Notes: generated by a model from the sequence alone, not told the origin. DNA of 64,000 nucleotides from Entoloma clypeatum (GCA_963565915.1 OY751485.1:5580001-5644000); one strand, 5' to 3'. Numbered from the stretch's first letter, positions 1 through 11,583 are shown. Numbers and translations are program-made.

Positions 1-521
1 TCGAACACTTCCACCTCAAACCTGGACCCTGGGATGGTACGTTTATCCTTTTTTTTCTTCCCTTCTTCAACCTCCACAGCCCGCGTCATTCCTCTTTTTT
101 TTACTACTACATGCTTACAGTGTATTCCTTCAACCTCGCTCTCAACTCCGGCCTCCGCTGCCTCCGACTGACGCTCGAAGATCCCAATCACGCACTCGCA
201 TGGGTCAAGACCCTCGTCTGCAGCCTCGCATCCACCAACGTCCTCGAGCGTATCGGGGTCGAGTTCTACACCGATCTAAAGCTGATGGCCGAAGGCTGGG
301 CAGAACTAGACGCGCTTCTCCTGCGTCCAGAACTCACCTCACTACGCCAAGTTGACATCGGGCTCTTTGCCGCGCCGTCGCATGCGGAGTTCATCAGAGT
401 GAAAGAAGAACTTGCGGGGCTGAGCGCGCGCGGCGTGCTCAGGGTGTATCAGCTCGGGATCAAGAGCCAGCGGTCGAGCCGGCAACTTATGCCGAGGGTC
501 AGCCGGTATGAGAATAATTGA
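1..521 (+). CDS. 3' end of an F-box/LRR-like hypothetical protein (5' truncated by window)
   Basis: Two exons are visible: 3-36, then 121-521, with an intron at 37-120 (GT..AG). Joined, the frame reads through the splice and stops at 519-521. The visible 145 or so residues alternate Leu-rich stretches (LRCLRL, LERIGVEF, LTSLRQVDIGLF) typical of the C-terminal leucine-rich half of the very large F-box-like families of Agaricomycetes. The F-box itself would lie upstream, outside the window. The family's role as substrate receptors of SCF ubiquitin ligases is known for true F-box proteins; here it is only inferred. A run of about 16 G follows in the 3' flank (639-656). Confidence 0.6.
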   Translation, partial: EHFHLKPGPWDGTFILFFLPFFNLHSPRHSSFFYYYMLTVYSFNLALNSGLRCLRLTLEDPNHALAWVKTLVCSLASTNVLERIGVEFYTDLKLMAEGWAELDALLLRPELTSLRQVDIGLFAAPSHAEFIRVKEELAGLSARGVLRVYQLGIKSQRSSRQLMPRVSRYENN

Positions 522-768
522 ATTATAGGGGGGATTCAAGGTGTCGACCTCGGGTCGAAACATGCAAATGTAAGTAAATACACAGAGATCCAGGAGAGAG
601 GGCCCGGAGCACACAGAACGGATGGGTCAGCAGACATTGGGGGGGGGGGGGGGGGCTATGTATTCTATTACCTTCTGCTAAGGCAGTTGTGTGTGATGAT
701 GGCGTGGGGGGAGTGGTGCTATGGTATATGGATGTGGAGCGGTGGATATAACATATGCCGAGAAATGG

Positions 769-3163
769 TCATACGAGGCCGATCTGTGAGACGTGTTTGT
801 GCAGGATTACTTCTCCCACTGTGTGATGACCATAAACCGCCGATTCAGCTCCATGTTTCGTGATTGTAAATTCTCGTAGATGGGTACTTGCCGTTTGCGA
901 TTATACTATGTGTTGCTTTGATATCCTAAGGTCAAAAAAAAAATAATCGATACTTTGGAACTGTGGTCAGATGCATAGGGTGAATATCGACGCACCAGCA
1001 TGGAAGTGAAATGCTGTAAGATTATCATCATCATGAGAAAGTGATTTTCTCTGACCTGAGTAGATATGAACTCACGGCATATATAGATCGTGCCGAAGAA
1101 GAGACGTCTTTCCTCCGATGCACCTGCATGAAATGTGTCCTAAAATATTCTGAAACGCTTTCATACGTGTTTGGCCTGTCGCCATAACTTGTGATACTGT
1201 GACGGAATAAAGCAAAAGATCAGAATTAGCATCGAAAAAGTTGATCATGAGAACGCACTATTTTCGGACTTTCACGCCGGCCTTCAGCTTCTGTTTCAGC
1301 AAATCAGCCTGTTGACAAACGAGTTCAGCGGTGAGTGCCAAAATCCGCGAGAAAAAATAAGAGGAGGAGAATGGAATGTCGGAAGGAGGAGCAATGAGGT
1401 GTTTCTCCCGTCTTAGGAAACTCGTCTTGCTGGTCCGCCGACGGGTAAAGTTGGGAAACATACCTTATTTAGCAACAGTACGATCTGAGCGTCCTTCAAA
1501 AGTTTGTTGGAACATATCGCGGTGAAGAGTTGCAACGAGTCATTGATTCGATTCGTCTTCGGATCTTCCTCGAGATACTGGAGAACCATGAGGTGTTAAA
1601 GCGGGTGGAGCAGAGAAGGCGGAGCACCCCCAAACCTGGTCAAATGCGCTGATCGGGGCTAGGGAAGGAGAGAGAGTTTGAATGAACCTGACGAACGTTA
1701 CGTTAAAAGGGCTGGACTCTACATACCAAGAAAAATTATCGCCGTCGCTTACATCAACAGATATCGGTCAGCTTGATGTAGTGGGGTATCAAGGTGGCGC
1801 GGAAACTCACCATCATCGAAGTATGGCACCCACGCGTGCCGCTTGGGGATAGACCGATGAGAGACGAGTTGAAACGAACGAACAATCATCATCATACCTG
1901 ACCACGCTAGACCATTGGTTCATCAATATCAGCTTACGAGTATACTGGATATATATCGTAAAAACACCGACGTACCGCGCCGCCGACGTCATATAGTTTC
2001 CAGTCGTAAGTCAGGCCGCCCATATCGATGGGAAATGTATGTTCCATGACACCCAGCGTTTGGAGTCGTACATTGAGAATGTCGGCTAAGGATGAGGATG
2101 AACTTTTCTTGCCAAAAGAGAAGGATGATGGTTCACTGCGAACCATTTGTGGGTAAATAATCCGGTTCTCCGATCCTGTCTATGTTTTCCAAAAAACTGG
2201 GGGGTCCAAATGGTAAGAATCAGGAAGGAGTGGTGAAACCGTGCTACGCACAAAGGAGCTGATTCGTTGAGACGAAGCTTTCTGAGGTCCATCAGCTGTT
2301 TCACGGAGCGATGCCGCCACAACGCTTTGATTGACTCAAGCGACGCTCCCAAAGTCTTCCCTGCCAGATTGACGACTTCAGGGATACGACTCTTCCGCCT
2401 GGTGTCGGATCTCGAGATCGTCCACGTCGGGATGACCAGGGCCTGCCATCCTGAGCGGACGTACGCTCCGGTGCGACCTCCTGACACAGAAACGCCGCCG
2501 CTCAGCTCCGACGCAAGCGTCTCCTCGATCGTGATCAGGGGTAAGAGCTTAGTCCTGAGCTGTCCAATCTCATCCTCCCACACATCTCGCAACGATTCGA
2601 ATTCGGTCGTCAGAGAGGGCGAACGCGGAGACATCGGCCCAGTGGCATCGGTGGAGTCTTTTGAGCCTGAGAGGGCGGTAAATTCGTAATCGAGCTCGTC
2701 GAGAATCATGCGGACGGCTTTGAGGACGTTGAAATAGACAACAGAGCGCCAGGACGGTCGTTCGTCATCGAGGGTCTGGGAAGCGTAGTAAAGCTGAAAT
2801 TGCTTCTGAAGCGTTGACTTCCCTGTGCATGGATCGATGAGATGCATAGTCAAGGACGTGATTTGGACATGAACTGCTTACCAGACTCTGCCTGGCCTAG
2901 GAGCATCACTGTGGTTCAAGTTGTATGTATGAGAGGATCCAGGGAGAGTCGAATTCCGATGTACCTTTGACTTCTCTTTGGTAAGCCTCTTTTCGCCTTA
3001 CTAACTCGCGCTACCCGACAACAAGCAAGTCAGCGATGGGCTCGACAGATGTACGATCGTACCTACTCACCTTGATTTCCTCGTCAATGGCATTGCTCAC
3101 ACTCTGTGCTTTCTCGTCGTTTTTTGAAGGAGAAACAGGGCTATTAGGCTGAGAACCTTGCAT
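769..3163 (-). CDS. Divergent heterotrimeric G-protein alpha subunit, 15 exons, about 453 aa
   Basis: Exons (minus strand): 3071-3163, 2965-3010, 2882-2908, 2252-2822, 2144-2196, 1976-2085, 1811-1841, 1727-1747, 1636-1658, 1464-1577, 1259-1308, 1076-1196, 996-1013, 892-925, 769-818. They sum to 1362 nt, open from ATG to TGA. The P-loop GQAESGKST spans exons 3 and 4. Exon 4 carries a long helical-domain insert. Switch I is VRLQTLGV, switch II begins DVGGA, the G4 motif is NKAD, then SYGDRPN, HFTSML and the C-terminus QIGLV. The usual catalytic Gln of DVGGQ is Ala, there is no Gly2 for myristoylation, and no C-terminal Cys for pertussis-toxin modification. This matches the expanded divergent G-alpha group of mushrooms rather than canonical GPA1-3. 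The last intron (819-891) appears to be GC..AG. The exon 6/7 join in switch II is the least certain: the usual RGQ between DVGGA and RHAW is not found. Confidence 0.85.
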
Positions 3164-4298
3164 TAGCGAAGGGGGTGGAGAAGGCATTCAGTTATCTGAC
3201 AGCAGATGTGAACATTTTAAGTCTCAAACGGATGATGCAGGTCAGATCATGGATTTCACAGCGTTACCTCGGTGAACGCTTACCCCTTTCGTCGACAAGA
3301 CCATCGCCGATCGACGGCGGGGTTTGCCAAGGGACTGATGGACTTCCTTACCTCCATTAAACTGTAATTGATCCAACATCTTCGGTTTGACCTGAATCTG
3401 GGTATTCTTCCGCGGTGCTTGTAGTATCGTTCAAACCAGTCGGCCTCACAACCCGACAGCGCTGAACTTGCTAGTATCGGACGTTGCAAACCGATCATCG
3501 TCGACATCAATGCATGACAAGGAATTGCCTTGTTTAGGTTTCAGCTCAAACTTGTGATCCTCATGAATCACGAATTGCAGTCAGATCTGAAGCTTGAAGC
3601 TTAGGGAAAGAGCCTGACCTCTGCAAAAGAAGGGTTTCAAACGTGGGTCCTATGAATGACATCATGAAAGCTGTCAATTTTGATTTTGATAGTGGATCTG
3701 GACATCCAATGGACCAAAGTGTCGAACCCAGGAATCAAATATCCATATCACACATGTTTCGTCTCTCGCCTACATAGTCCCAGTCTGGACTGCGGACGAA
3801 TGTAATCAATCAACTTTTGGAATGATTTGAAAGCTCTGGTCGATTCCCCAATGTCCCGGTGGAAGAGCATAAGGGAGCACCGCAATCGCTGGGGTGACGG
3901 CTCTCCCCGTGTTCCGGAGACGCTGATAGGAGTTCAGTGCTTTGACGGGAACAAACCATCAATGGTTTGTTTTTTATAAAGCGCCTGAAGCCGAATGCAT
4001 CGCCCTCTATCCATCTACAGACCGCGATCGTTATCGCCTTTCAAGCTGATGATTTGATCCTGAAAGCCTGTCATCAGGATCATATTTACAGCCAGGCTCC
4101 GACGTTACCATACCGTCATAGGCGATGAACGCATTAGCCCGACGCAACGCACTCGGTGTCGCGATCCAGCGTTTTCCACTGGGCGAGCGAAAGTGTTCGA
4201 CCCTGCACGACGGAAAGGGACGAGTGACTTACTTAGTCCTAACGCGGGTAAGTTGCTTTACTTTGGGCTCAAATCCTGACAAGGTCGTAAGGGCATAG
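3164..4298. other. Intergenic region upstream of the G-alpha gene
   Basis: About 1.1 kb between the G-alpha start codon and the next locus. It presumably holds the G-alpha promoter. Short ORFs here have no family resemblance and no convincing splice pattern. No repeat or RNA gene recognised. Confidence 0.4.
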
Positions 4299-5141
4299 AT
4301 GTCAAAGTTCCAAGTAGACCCCTACGACTTACTCTCCACGACGGCTGGGCTACTTTTCACCAGACACGATAGAAGCTTGTCTAAACGTCGTCTGGTAACC
4401 AAGGAGTGGCTTAGTAAGGACCCTTTGTGGACGACAATGAACTTGGATTGCATTGAGCCACTTTGGAGAGTACTTGATTGATTCCGCCTCTTCCTCCATC
4501 AAGCCACTCCTTTACAATGCCACCTTTGAAAAGATGCCAGAGCAACTTCATTTACTCTTCCGGAGTCAGGCGAGAGATCTCCATCGTTTCTCTCGAACCT
4601 GATCTCGGAGTTGCCCGCCGTCCCCACGATAACACTCTTCCACCCCAGGTCATCTTGGTTTATCGAGGTAAAAGTAGGGCGTACGGTAGAGGGCGGCTCG
4701 CATATCTCGAGTTCGAAGTGAGTACTGCCCGCGCCGGCTGTGAAGGCCTTTCGTGATTGACGCTCCTCGAATTAACAGGACGTCCTCAAAATATTCGAGC
4801 GAGACTTTTCTATCGTCAAATCACCTTCGCGCCGTTGTATCCTCGACGAAGGTTTCTCCGTGACCTTCTATCGAACCCACGGCGACGGGGATGCGGCGCT
4901 TCCCGTTCTTATAGACCCGGCCAGCTGGCATGAGCTGCTCAGGAACGTTACGAGAATCGAGGTGGGGAGTGGCAGTGGCACCAGCCTAGTATCACAGTGG
5001 TGGAAAGATACCTTTGCGAGATTGTGCTGCATCGTGCCCAGAATTATGGATCCAGAGAACCTGAATATCCTCGCGAATTGTTACGCCTTTCTCCAAAGTA
5101 TCTATTCGATGCGCCGGCGGGCGGCGCCGTCGCTCCCTTGA
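4299..5141 (+). pseudogene. Possible decayed F-box-like protein gene
   Basis: The ORF at 4299-4481 has the spacing of a basidiomycete F-box (basic-LVxKxW..LWxxM then PLWRVL). It stops at 4481, and the reading resumes in another frame at 4478-4719. It continues through an intron 4720-4780 (GTGAGT..AACAG) into an exon 4781-5141 that reads DVLKIFERDF and then a Trp/Leu-rich segment to the stop. The frame change between first and second part is not explained by a good intron, so this is either a frameshifted relic or two unrelated fragments. Function unknown beyond the F-box resemblance. Confidence 0.35.
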
Positions 5142-6170
5142 AACCAAAGAAGAGTCGGTGGCCGGGCGATAGGAATCGTCGGTGTCAGTAAAGACATCAA
5201 ACATCGAGTGGAAAAGGTAGATATGACGGGGGAATCCCTTACACATACATTGTGGGAAGTTGAATTACATGAACTTGAAGGCGGTGCATTGAACGCCGTA
5301 CTTGTTTCATCGACGTCCTAGATGGTGAAGGAATAAGAACTCTATTCAGGGAGTCATTACTAACAGTAGTAGGCGACAGGTCAATTTGCGGGACTTACAA
5401 TCTGGCTTTGAGAAATGAGAACTTTTCGTTGAACATTCACGTACTGTATACTACGTTACGACGTAAGAGTCAAATTCCGATTCTTGCAAGTTGCCAGCAT
5501 GTTGGTTATGCTTACTTCGTCGGCTCTCGGAAGCTCGCGGTCTTACGCTTTGCCACCACCATCGCGAGCACTTGCAGCAGGACAGGTTCTGTGAAGCTCC
5601 ATTTCAACTCTCTGAACACTAAAAGCATACGTCAAGGTGATAATCCATCGAGGGGCTATGCCCATTTTTTTTAATTCCCCCACAACTTCAAGAGCATGAT
5701 ACGTCGCCTCGATCCCTCCGACGCTCTTACACAGGATACATCTATTCTTAAGCGAGGAGGCTAGAGCTGTTCAACAAGGATCCATCCGCGGACTTGACGG
5801 CGCCATCAACAAAATGGGATCTGTAAACTACTAAACATCGCGATCCACGTGCACATCGAATTCGAACCACCGCCGCCTGTTGGACAAAGAGAAGGGCATT
5901 TTCCATTACTGCCCCTCTGCCAGTAGAACTGGATCACAGCGGATGGTAATAGACTCTCCAAGTGAGTTGAGCGTCTTTTGCCCATCTGTCGACCCCCTTC
6001 AGACTGATTGGCCCTGTCTGGAAGGATGGGGGCGTTCAAAATGCCTTCCTCACAATCGACGCAAAGGTGTCTCGTCCCCCGGCTGCTCCAATGGTCAACG
6101 TGCATCATCGAAATACTCAGTCAGTTCTCGTCACTGCCTCCTTTTCTGTCTCTGAACCAAGAGGATACTA
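5142..6170. other. Region without a recognisable gene
   Basis: About 1 kb. Several short ORFs on both strands, none with splice support or a family resemblance. It may contain the promoter of the DUF6533 gene that follows. I see no repeat or RNA gene. Confidence 0.35.
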
Positions 6171-7878
6171 ATGGACGGCAACTTCCCCTGGACAGCTTCA
6201 TTCAATTTTGCATCCAGTGGTCGAGCGTCGGTACGCTTTGCACCTCGTATTCTTGCACACTTATCAGACCACTTAATCGGACAGTATTGCTCTATTATGA
6301 TTACATCCTCACCTTCGACATGGAAGTCAAGTACATCTGGGGCCAGAAACTCAGAACATCGACCGTCCTTTACGTCTTCTGCCGTTATGCCCTCGTCGCG
6401 AACGTGATATACCTTCTGACGATCGCCAGCAAGATTACAATCAAGGTAGCATTACGCTTTTCTGAATTTTTTTAAATTGTTAACCATGACTCAACTTATC
6501 GCCTTTCAGTACGCCGTCCACCTCCTCATTGCATGATTTCCTATCCTAACCGCAGCGGCTCGATCGCTCCGTCCCAGCTGTCATGCGGGATTGATAATCA
6601 GTAATATCCTGAGCATATTCGGAAGGGCTGCTATCGTTAGTGCGTGCGATAGGAATGACGTCTGAATTGCTCAATTTACTTATGTGTGTAAACAATGGCA
6701 GTGGTCTGGGGTGCAAGAACGTACGCGGTGTTTGGCAGGAGCCGCGTTGTCCTTGCCTTTTTCGGGGCGATGGGCTCGATAATCATCAGTCTCGACATCG
6801 TGAGCGTCTTCCCTTCTCACATGGTCCGCCCAAAGGTCTCATCCTATCTAGATCGGCGCTGCTACTACCCAATGCAAAGGTGCCACTACCGTCCCGATGT
6901 AAGTTTGTGATCAAAACTCAGTTTTTTGACCCCCCCTGCTGAACGTCGCTCTCGCTCCGTTTTTAGTGGTAAGTTGAAAGGGGCAATCTCACCTGGAGGA
7001 TGGCCGCTTATTCCCAGCATCATGTTTGTTTTGATCAGTAGGAGGATTGCTTGCGATCATGATGGTTGTATTCGAAGTTTTCTCGGCTGGACTCACCGCG
7101 TTAAGAAGCGTTCAAGCGTTGAATGTCGGTGGCCCGTGGCGGGAGCAAAAGGATGGTTTCGTTTATCTGCTGTTTGAGCAAGGTATGTACGTCTTTGCTT
7201 GACGTTCTCCACGTTTGGATTCATTTGATGCTATAGGTCTTTTGTACTTCTGGTGCGTTGTGTTGCTTCCTATCTAGCCTTGGATTTTGATGAAGAGAGT
7301 CTCTCCTCTTAGTGTTGTAACTCTTCTCACCATTGCAAACCTGGGCCTCAATATCGTGAGTCCCCTGTGCAATATGATAAGATTGTAACTAAAATAGTTT
7401 TAGGCGATACCTGTAAGCATTCGCCGCCGTAACGAGAATAGAAATTATTTACTTGTAATCAGGGAGGGTTCTTCCAACGCCTCCTCAACGCGTACACCAT
7501 ACCGTAAGTCCCCCCCCCCCAGCTTCTAACCCCCTCTACTCTACTCTACTCGCCTCACCCCACAACCCTCCACCTGACAGCCTATCGGGCCTCATGACTG
7601 CCCGCTTCCTCCTCCACCTCCGCAAATGGGACGTCAAGCATGCCTCACTCCGAAGCAAGAACGGAGGCCAGGAGGCCAGTGAACGAGTCTCTACCCTGGA
7701 CTTTGGAAGCACCCCTGCGGCAGCTGCGAATACTAGTCATGTATGGTCGGTGCGGTCGGGGTTTTCGATCGATGAGTTTGGTGAGGATCCGGTGAGAAGG
7801 GCGAAGATCCGTCGACCGGTGATGAGGTTTTCGAAAACTCGGAGACGTGAAGAAGAAGAAGAGGAGGATCTTAGGTAG
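6171..7878 (+). CDS. DUF6533-type multi-pass membrane protein (5' exons uncertain)
   Basis: Residues read from 6285-6447 (YYDYILTFDMEVKYIWG, then a hydrophobic stretch) match the DUF6533 N-terminal signature. Later exons give further membrane segments in family order: VWGARTYAVFGRSR (6702-6799), VFEVFSAGLTALRS with NVGGPWREQKDG (about 7040-7180), LLYF, VVTLLTIANLGLNI, GGFFQRLLNAY, then SGLMTARFLLHLRKW and a charged Glu-rich tail to the stop at 7878. Introns are about 50-100 nt. The initiator (ATG at 6171 used here) and the join to the DUF6533 exon are unresolved. The exon after 6447 shows an in-frame TGA if spliced at the nearest acceptor, so either a boundary is wrong or the gene is damaged. 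The family is widespread in basidiomycetes with unknown function. Confidence 0.65.
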
Positions 7879-7949
7879 TTTCGAGAGAGATGTACGGCGT
7901 GATATGAGTAGAGCGTGTAACAGTGTAGTACCTTCTCCTTCTGGTGTTC

Positions 7950-7955
7950 AATAAA
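7950..7955 (+). terminator. Polyadenylation signal AATAAA
   Basis: A canonical AATAAA lies about 70 bp after the stop codon of the DUF6533 gene, in the 237-bp gap between two convergent genes. Confidence 0.5.
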
Positions 7956-8115
7956 GATTCAAGTCAACTGTGTCATTCATTGTCATTTCCCCTCTCTGCA
8001 TTGATACAAACTCGAATTAAATTACAAGTACTACATCATTCTACCATTCGATAAGTGAAAAGGAATCCAATACGTCACCATATCCAAAAAAATTTCCTCG
8101 AGATCCTGCATCATT

Positions 8116-8419
8116 TCAAACATCAAACCGAAATTCATCCATCTCAATCTCCGCCGCATGCACCTCCAAAACCATATCATCCGCGCTTGTCCTAGCATTC
8201 ATCGCACCCAGCGGCACCCGCTTCCCACGTACGTCCCCTCCTCTTCCCACACCTCCGGCGCCTCTGCCCGCCTTCTTGGTGACCATGGTGGTCGTCTTGT
8301 AGGACGACGCCGAAGTCGAAGGCCGTTTCAGCGAAGCCGCGGTTTTCGTGCCCATCACGCCCGTGCTGGTTACACGAGTGCGGACGGCCGCTGACGTGGA
8401 TGGGCGGGGAGGGATCGTT

Positions 8420-8456
<37 letters not shown>

Positions 8457-9611
8457 GAAGTTTGACAGTACCGGTGCGGGGACGGGACGGTACACCGGAT
8501 GAAGCGGCTTTTTGAGAAAGGGGAGCTGCTGTTACTGACGATAACGGTTTCCGCGGGGCGGTAGTGGTCTGGCGGCTACGCGTGATTTTGGGGGGAATAG
8601 TGGATTTCGTTGTTGTAGAGGTTGAAGTGGGAATGTATGTGGATGCAGCGGCGGTTCTGGGACGCGAGGGAGTGGGCTTGGTGGAGGTTGCAGAGGGGGG
8701 TTTGTGTGTTGTGGATGCGGTACGTGTCAGGGCGGGGCGAGTTGGCACGTCGCCTTGGTATCGTCCAGAGACGGCTCGATGATTTAACGAGCTGCCTTTT
8801 GAAGGGTTGGATACAGCAGCTCGAGCTGGTTGGAAGGGATCATCGTCCTCTGAGCAAGAAAAATGGTTAGGAAGGAATGGCGTAGAAACTGATCCTTCAC
8901 CCACCGACTTCTGGCAAGGTCAACATATTCCATATAGCAGGCGTGACTTCGTCTTCGTCTATGCTTATCTCCACAGGCGGAGTGTCGTCGAATGGGTGTG
9001 AATATGCGAGTTTCTGCAGGGCCTTTCCCACTTCTTTGTAATTCGGCATTTCGAAATCGAAAGGAGGTTGGTAGAACAGGTCTAGTGCAAGGATTGAGTG
9101 ATCCGGATTGAGGTCTTAACGACGATGGAAACGAACCTGCAGTATTTGGAGGCATATATTCGATTTCGTCATAGTCATCTTGAAGCACCGTCTCCTGCAC
9201 CTGCGCTTCTGGTTCAACGAAGGAAGTCTCGCCGATCTCCCAGTGTTTCCCATTGATAGCGGGCGTTTGAAAGCTCTTGCCACCGCTCTTTGGCGGGCGT
9301 ACGTGCTTCCTCGCGGAGCTAGGACGAAGCGCGGAGTCGGGAGTGTTGTTGGCTTCAAGGAGCGACTGAGTATCCAGGAAAGTGAGGACAGGAAACTTGG
9401 CGTGCGGAACGGGCGTATGGAACTGTCGACCTGCCACTCGGTTTGGAAAGGGCGTCTTGTCCCCTAGGGGTCTTGTGGGACGCGTAGTCTTGCCGTGTAT
9501 CGATATCCCGCCCAGAATGGCGTTTTCTCCTCGTCCTTTCAGATGCCCAGGGGTTTTAGTGGGATGGGAATGGGAATCTGTCCCAAGGGCCATCGAACGA
9601 GAGGTCACCAT
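8116..9611 (-). CDS. Conserved basidiomycete Ser/Thr/Pro-rich protein of unknown function, 461 aa
   Basis: Three exons on the minus strand (9137-9611, 8905-9081, 8850 boundary to 8116-8849) with 55-nt introns give an open 1386-nt frame. The N-terminal part has RPLGDKTPFPNR and a segment reading LRPSSARKHVRPP. The centre has DDYDEIEYMPP and then PPFDFEMPNYKEVGKAL. The C-terminal half is low-complexity, basic and Thr/Ser/Pro-rich with a run of about 11 Thr encoded by a GTA/TAC microsatellite, and the end is acidic. The pattern of a basic disordered protein with an LGDKT motif recalls securin or other cell-cycle proteins, but no D-box or KEN box was found, so I assign no function. Confidence 0.7.
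8422..8457. repeat. (GTA)n trinucleotide repeat inside a coding region
   Basis: About 11 uninterrupted GTA units on the plus strand, coding for poly-Thr on the minus strand in the 8116-9611 gene. Length variation would not shift the frame. Confidence 0.8.
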
Positions 9612-10444
9612 TCTGGTAGTAGGCGATGTCGTTCAGAACAATGAGGATGTTGCAAGGGAGTGTCGGAACGCCATCCCGGCAACACACGTGGGTGGGTCCT
9701 CGGGGGTCAAAAAAAAAAAAAAAAAGTCCGACTCAGAACGAGGGCACCTCTTGCCAAGGTCTTAGTGTATGGATGTGTTCCACTGAATATGAATATAAAA
9801 AAATATCTCTGAAAAAGCAGAGCTGGGGGGAGCGATGCCCGATTTCTGAGGTGTGTCAAAAAGGCTATGGAGTTTAAAGATTTGTCACACTAATGTCACG
9901 GCGGCATTTTCGGTTTCCGCACGGCATTCCATTTGGGACACAGTGGCGTTTGTGGGGGACCGACTCTGGCTGACCTCGGATCTTGTCACACGGTCCGAGC
10001 GCGCCCCTCTCGATGGCACCCCGGCTCTGGGTTATATATAGTTTCTTGGGATTCCATTCTTAGCAGGTTTCGGTTATATTGGGTCTATGGTCAGCCGCGA
10101 CGAAGTAGTATAAAAAGGATGTGGTATGCAGTGTGGAATCATCATTCTGGTCTCTCTCGTTTTTCTCGTGCTCGTGCTCTCTCACTTCTCTCGACGCGCA
10201 CTCGCCGCCCGTGGTCTGGACACCACAAAAGTGGAGCCCACCGCGAGTCGAGACGAACATTGAGGAGAGCCCTGCTGCTGCTGCCGACGCCGACCTCGCC
10301 GTGTACCCATCGCCTACTGAACGTCTGTCAACTAGTGTTTGAGGGTTTGGTTTGGTTTGGTTTTTTGCCCCAAAAATGGGTGGACCAAGACCGGACCGGA
10401 CCGGACCAAACTGGTCTGAACTGGTCGTAACTATGGTAATACAC
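9612..10444. other. Intergenic region with simple-sequence tracts
   Basis: Contains a run of about 17 A (9709-9725), a TATATATA tract near 10032, GGTTT iterations at about 10346-10362 and GGACC iterations at about 10393-10408. No coding region with splice or family support. It may hold the promoter of the divergent 8116-9611 gene. Confidence 0.4.
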
Positions 10445-10447
10445 TAA

Positions 10448-10776
10448 GGGCCTGTTCGGCACAACCCAACCGGTTGGGATGGGTTGGGTTCAAAGTGGCG
10501 GTGTTGTGGGTAATTACCAAATAGAGTAGTTGATCAATCAGAGCGTGCGTCGGCTCGACCACCTCATCCTGCCGTGTGCCCCCAACGCCGCCTGTGTCCC
10601 GTTTTAACGATGGAATCCAAAACTGCGGACACCCCTGATCCCCGTGTTGTTCGATATACTCCAGATGAGGAGGCTGAACTTCTCCAGTTCCTCCTTCAGC
10701 ACAAGGCTGAGGCTGGTGATGGTAAAAATTTCATTGGGAAGACTTTCACTGCGGCGGCGACACATCTTAGCAAGAC
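10448..10776 (+). mobile_element. Left end of a PIF/Harbinger-type DNA transposon
   Basis: The element appears to start at GGGCCTGTTCGGCAC, directly after TAA (10445-10447). Harbinger elements characteristically duplicate a TWA/TAA triplet and often begin GGGCCTGTT. A Myb/SANT-like gene starts 160 bp inside, as expected of the accessory gene of this superfamily. The element is cut at 10776 by a Gypsy LTR. Its continuation is found inverted at 16877-18390. The right TIR was not found in the window. Confidence 0.6.
10610..10776 (+). pseudogene. Myb/SANT-like Harbinger accessory protein, N-terminal part (split gene)
   Basis: ATG at 10610 opens 55 codons plus two bases: a short acidic leader, then RYTPDEEAELLQFLLQHKAE, the first helix region of the Myb/SANT-like domain, ending ATHLSK. 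The frame is interrupted by the Gypsy 3' LTR at 10777, whose target duplication is AAGAC (10772-10776). The remaining part, in the same phase and starting with the same AAGAC, lies inverted at 17314-18390. In Harbinger elements this protein binds the transposon ends and helps import the transposase; that role is inferred from the family. Confidence 0.75.
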
Positions 10777-11177
10777 TGTTATGCTTAACAAACCGTTCCA
10801 AGGTTCGGGCAGAGTATGCAGGAAGTGGAAAGGCGAAGAGCAATGTGATTGCTAAATCTAAGGAATCTACTACAGTACAAGAGGTTTATATAGGTACTGA
10901 CTATAGGCGGTAGCGGATGAGTCAGTACTGCGGAAGGCAGTGCACATGAGTAAGGCGACTGCGGAAGGCTATGTACAGTGAGTAAGCTGACTGCAGAAAG
11001 CGAGTCAGCGCAGGAGCGAAGTATACTAAAGGGGATGATGAAGTAATGTAATGAGTCAGACTGGGAATCGAAGGTTGCGAAAGTAGACATTAGACATAGT
11101 GAGTTCGTAAGAGGGTGCTGAGTCGGGCCGATAAGTAAAAGATATGATGTGGTCCTCATACTGTAGAGTCCGTAACA
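10777..11177 (-). repeat. 3' LTR of Gypsy copy 1 (401 bp)
   Basis: Bounded by TGTTACGG...GCATAACA on the minus strand (TG..CA). It shares private variants with the 5' LTR of copy 2 (for example CTGTAGTAG and CACATTGC, where the other LTRs have CTATAGTAG and CACTTTGC). Confidence 0.95.
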
Positions 11178-11211
11178 TGTTCCCCTCTCCAAGCTCTGTG
11201 TCCTCACAGAG

Positions 11212-11583
11212 TCACTGTCCCCATCCCTCGTTGTTGCCGGGATCAGACCAGTTTGGACTCTCCTTGAGGCTCCAATCATATATCAACTCCTCATTGATGG
11301 CTACGGCGAGTTCAAGGCCTTTGATGGCCAGCAGAATACGTTGATTTTCAATGACGAGGGTGCTGGTGTAGTTCCCGAGGATTTGTTTCTCTTCGGGAGT
11401 CGGGGCGACGGGGAGATTGGACAATGAGTGAAGTCGGATATTCATCTGACGATGAAGGAGGTCGGCAAGGGAAGTTTTGAGGGCATGGATTTGGTCTCTC
11501 ATGGAGAGCGCTTCGTTCATAAGGGCAGCGATGGCGGGGTTGATGTCGGTGGTGGAGGTGGAGGTAACGATGGTGTTTGACAT
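11212..11583 (-). CDS. Small ORF between pol and 3' LTR (Gypsy copy 1), 123 aa
   Basis: Intact 123-codon ORF after the chromodomain. It reads MSNTIVTSTSTTDINPAIAA, then a predicted helical centre (SMRDQIHALKTSLADLLHRQ) and a C-terminal INEELIYDWSLKESPNW segment. No known domain recognised. The same ORF occurs at the same place in copies 2 and 3. No signal peptide or membrane segment is seen, so it does not look like an env gene. Function unknown. Confidence 0.6.
   Translation of the reverse strand: MSNTIVTSTSTTDINPAIAALMNEALSMRDQIHALKTSLADLLHRQMNIRLHSLSNLPVAPTPEEKQILGNYTSTLVIENQRILLAIKGLELAVAINEELIYDWSLKESPNWSDPGNNEGWGQ

Noticed and set aside
639..656. Poly-G run as a possible G-quadruplex regulatory element
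   Set aside because: A single homopolymer in an intergenic flank; nothing else supports a regulatory role and homopolymer length is assembly-prone.
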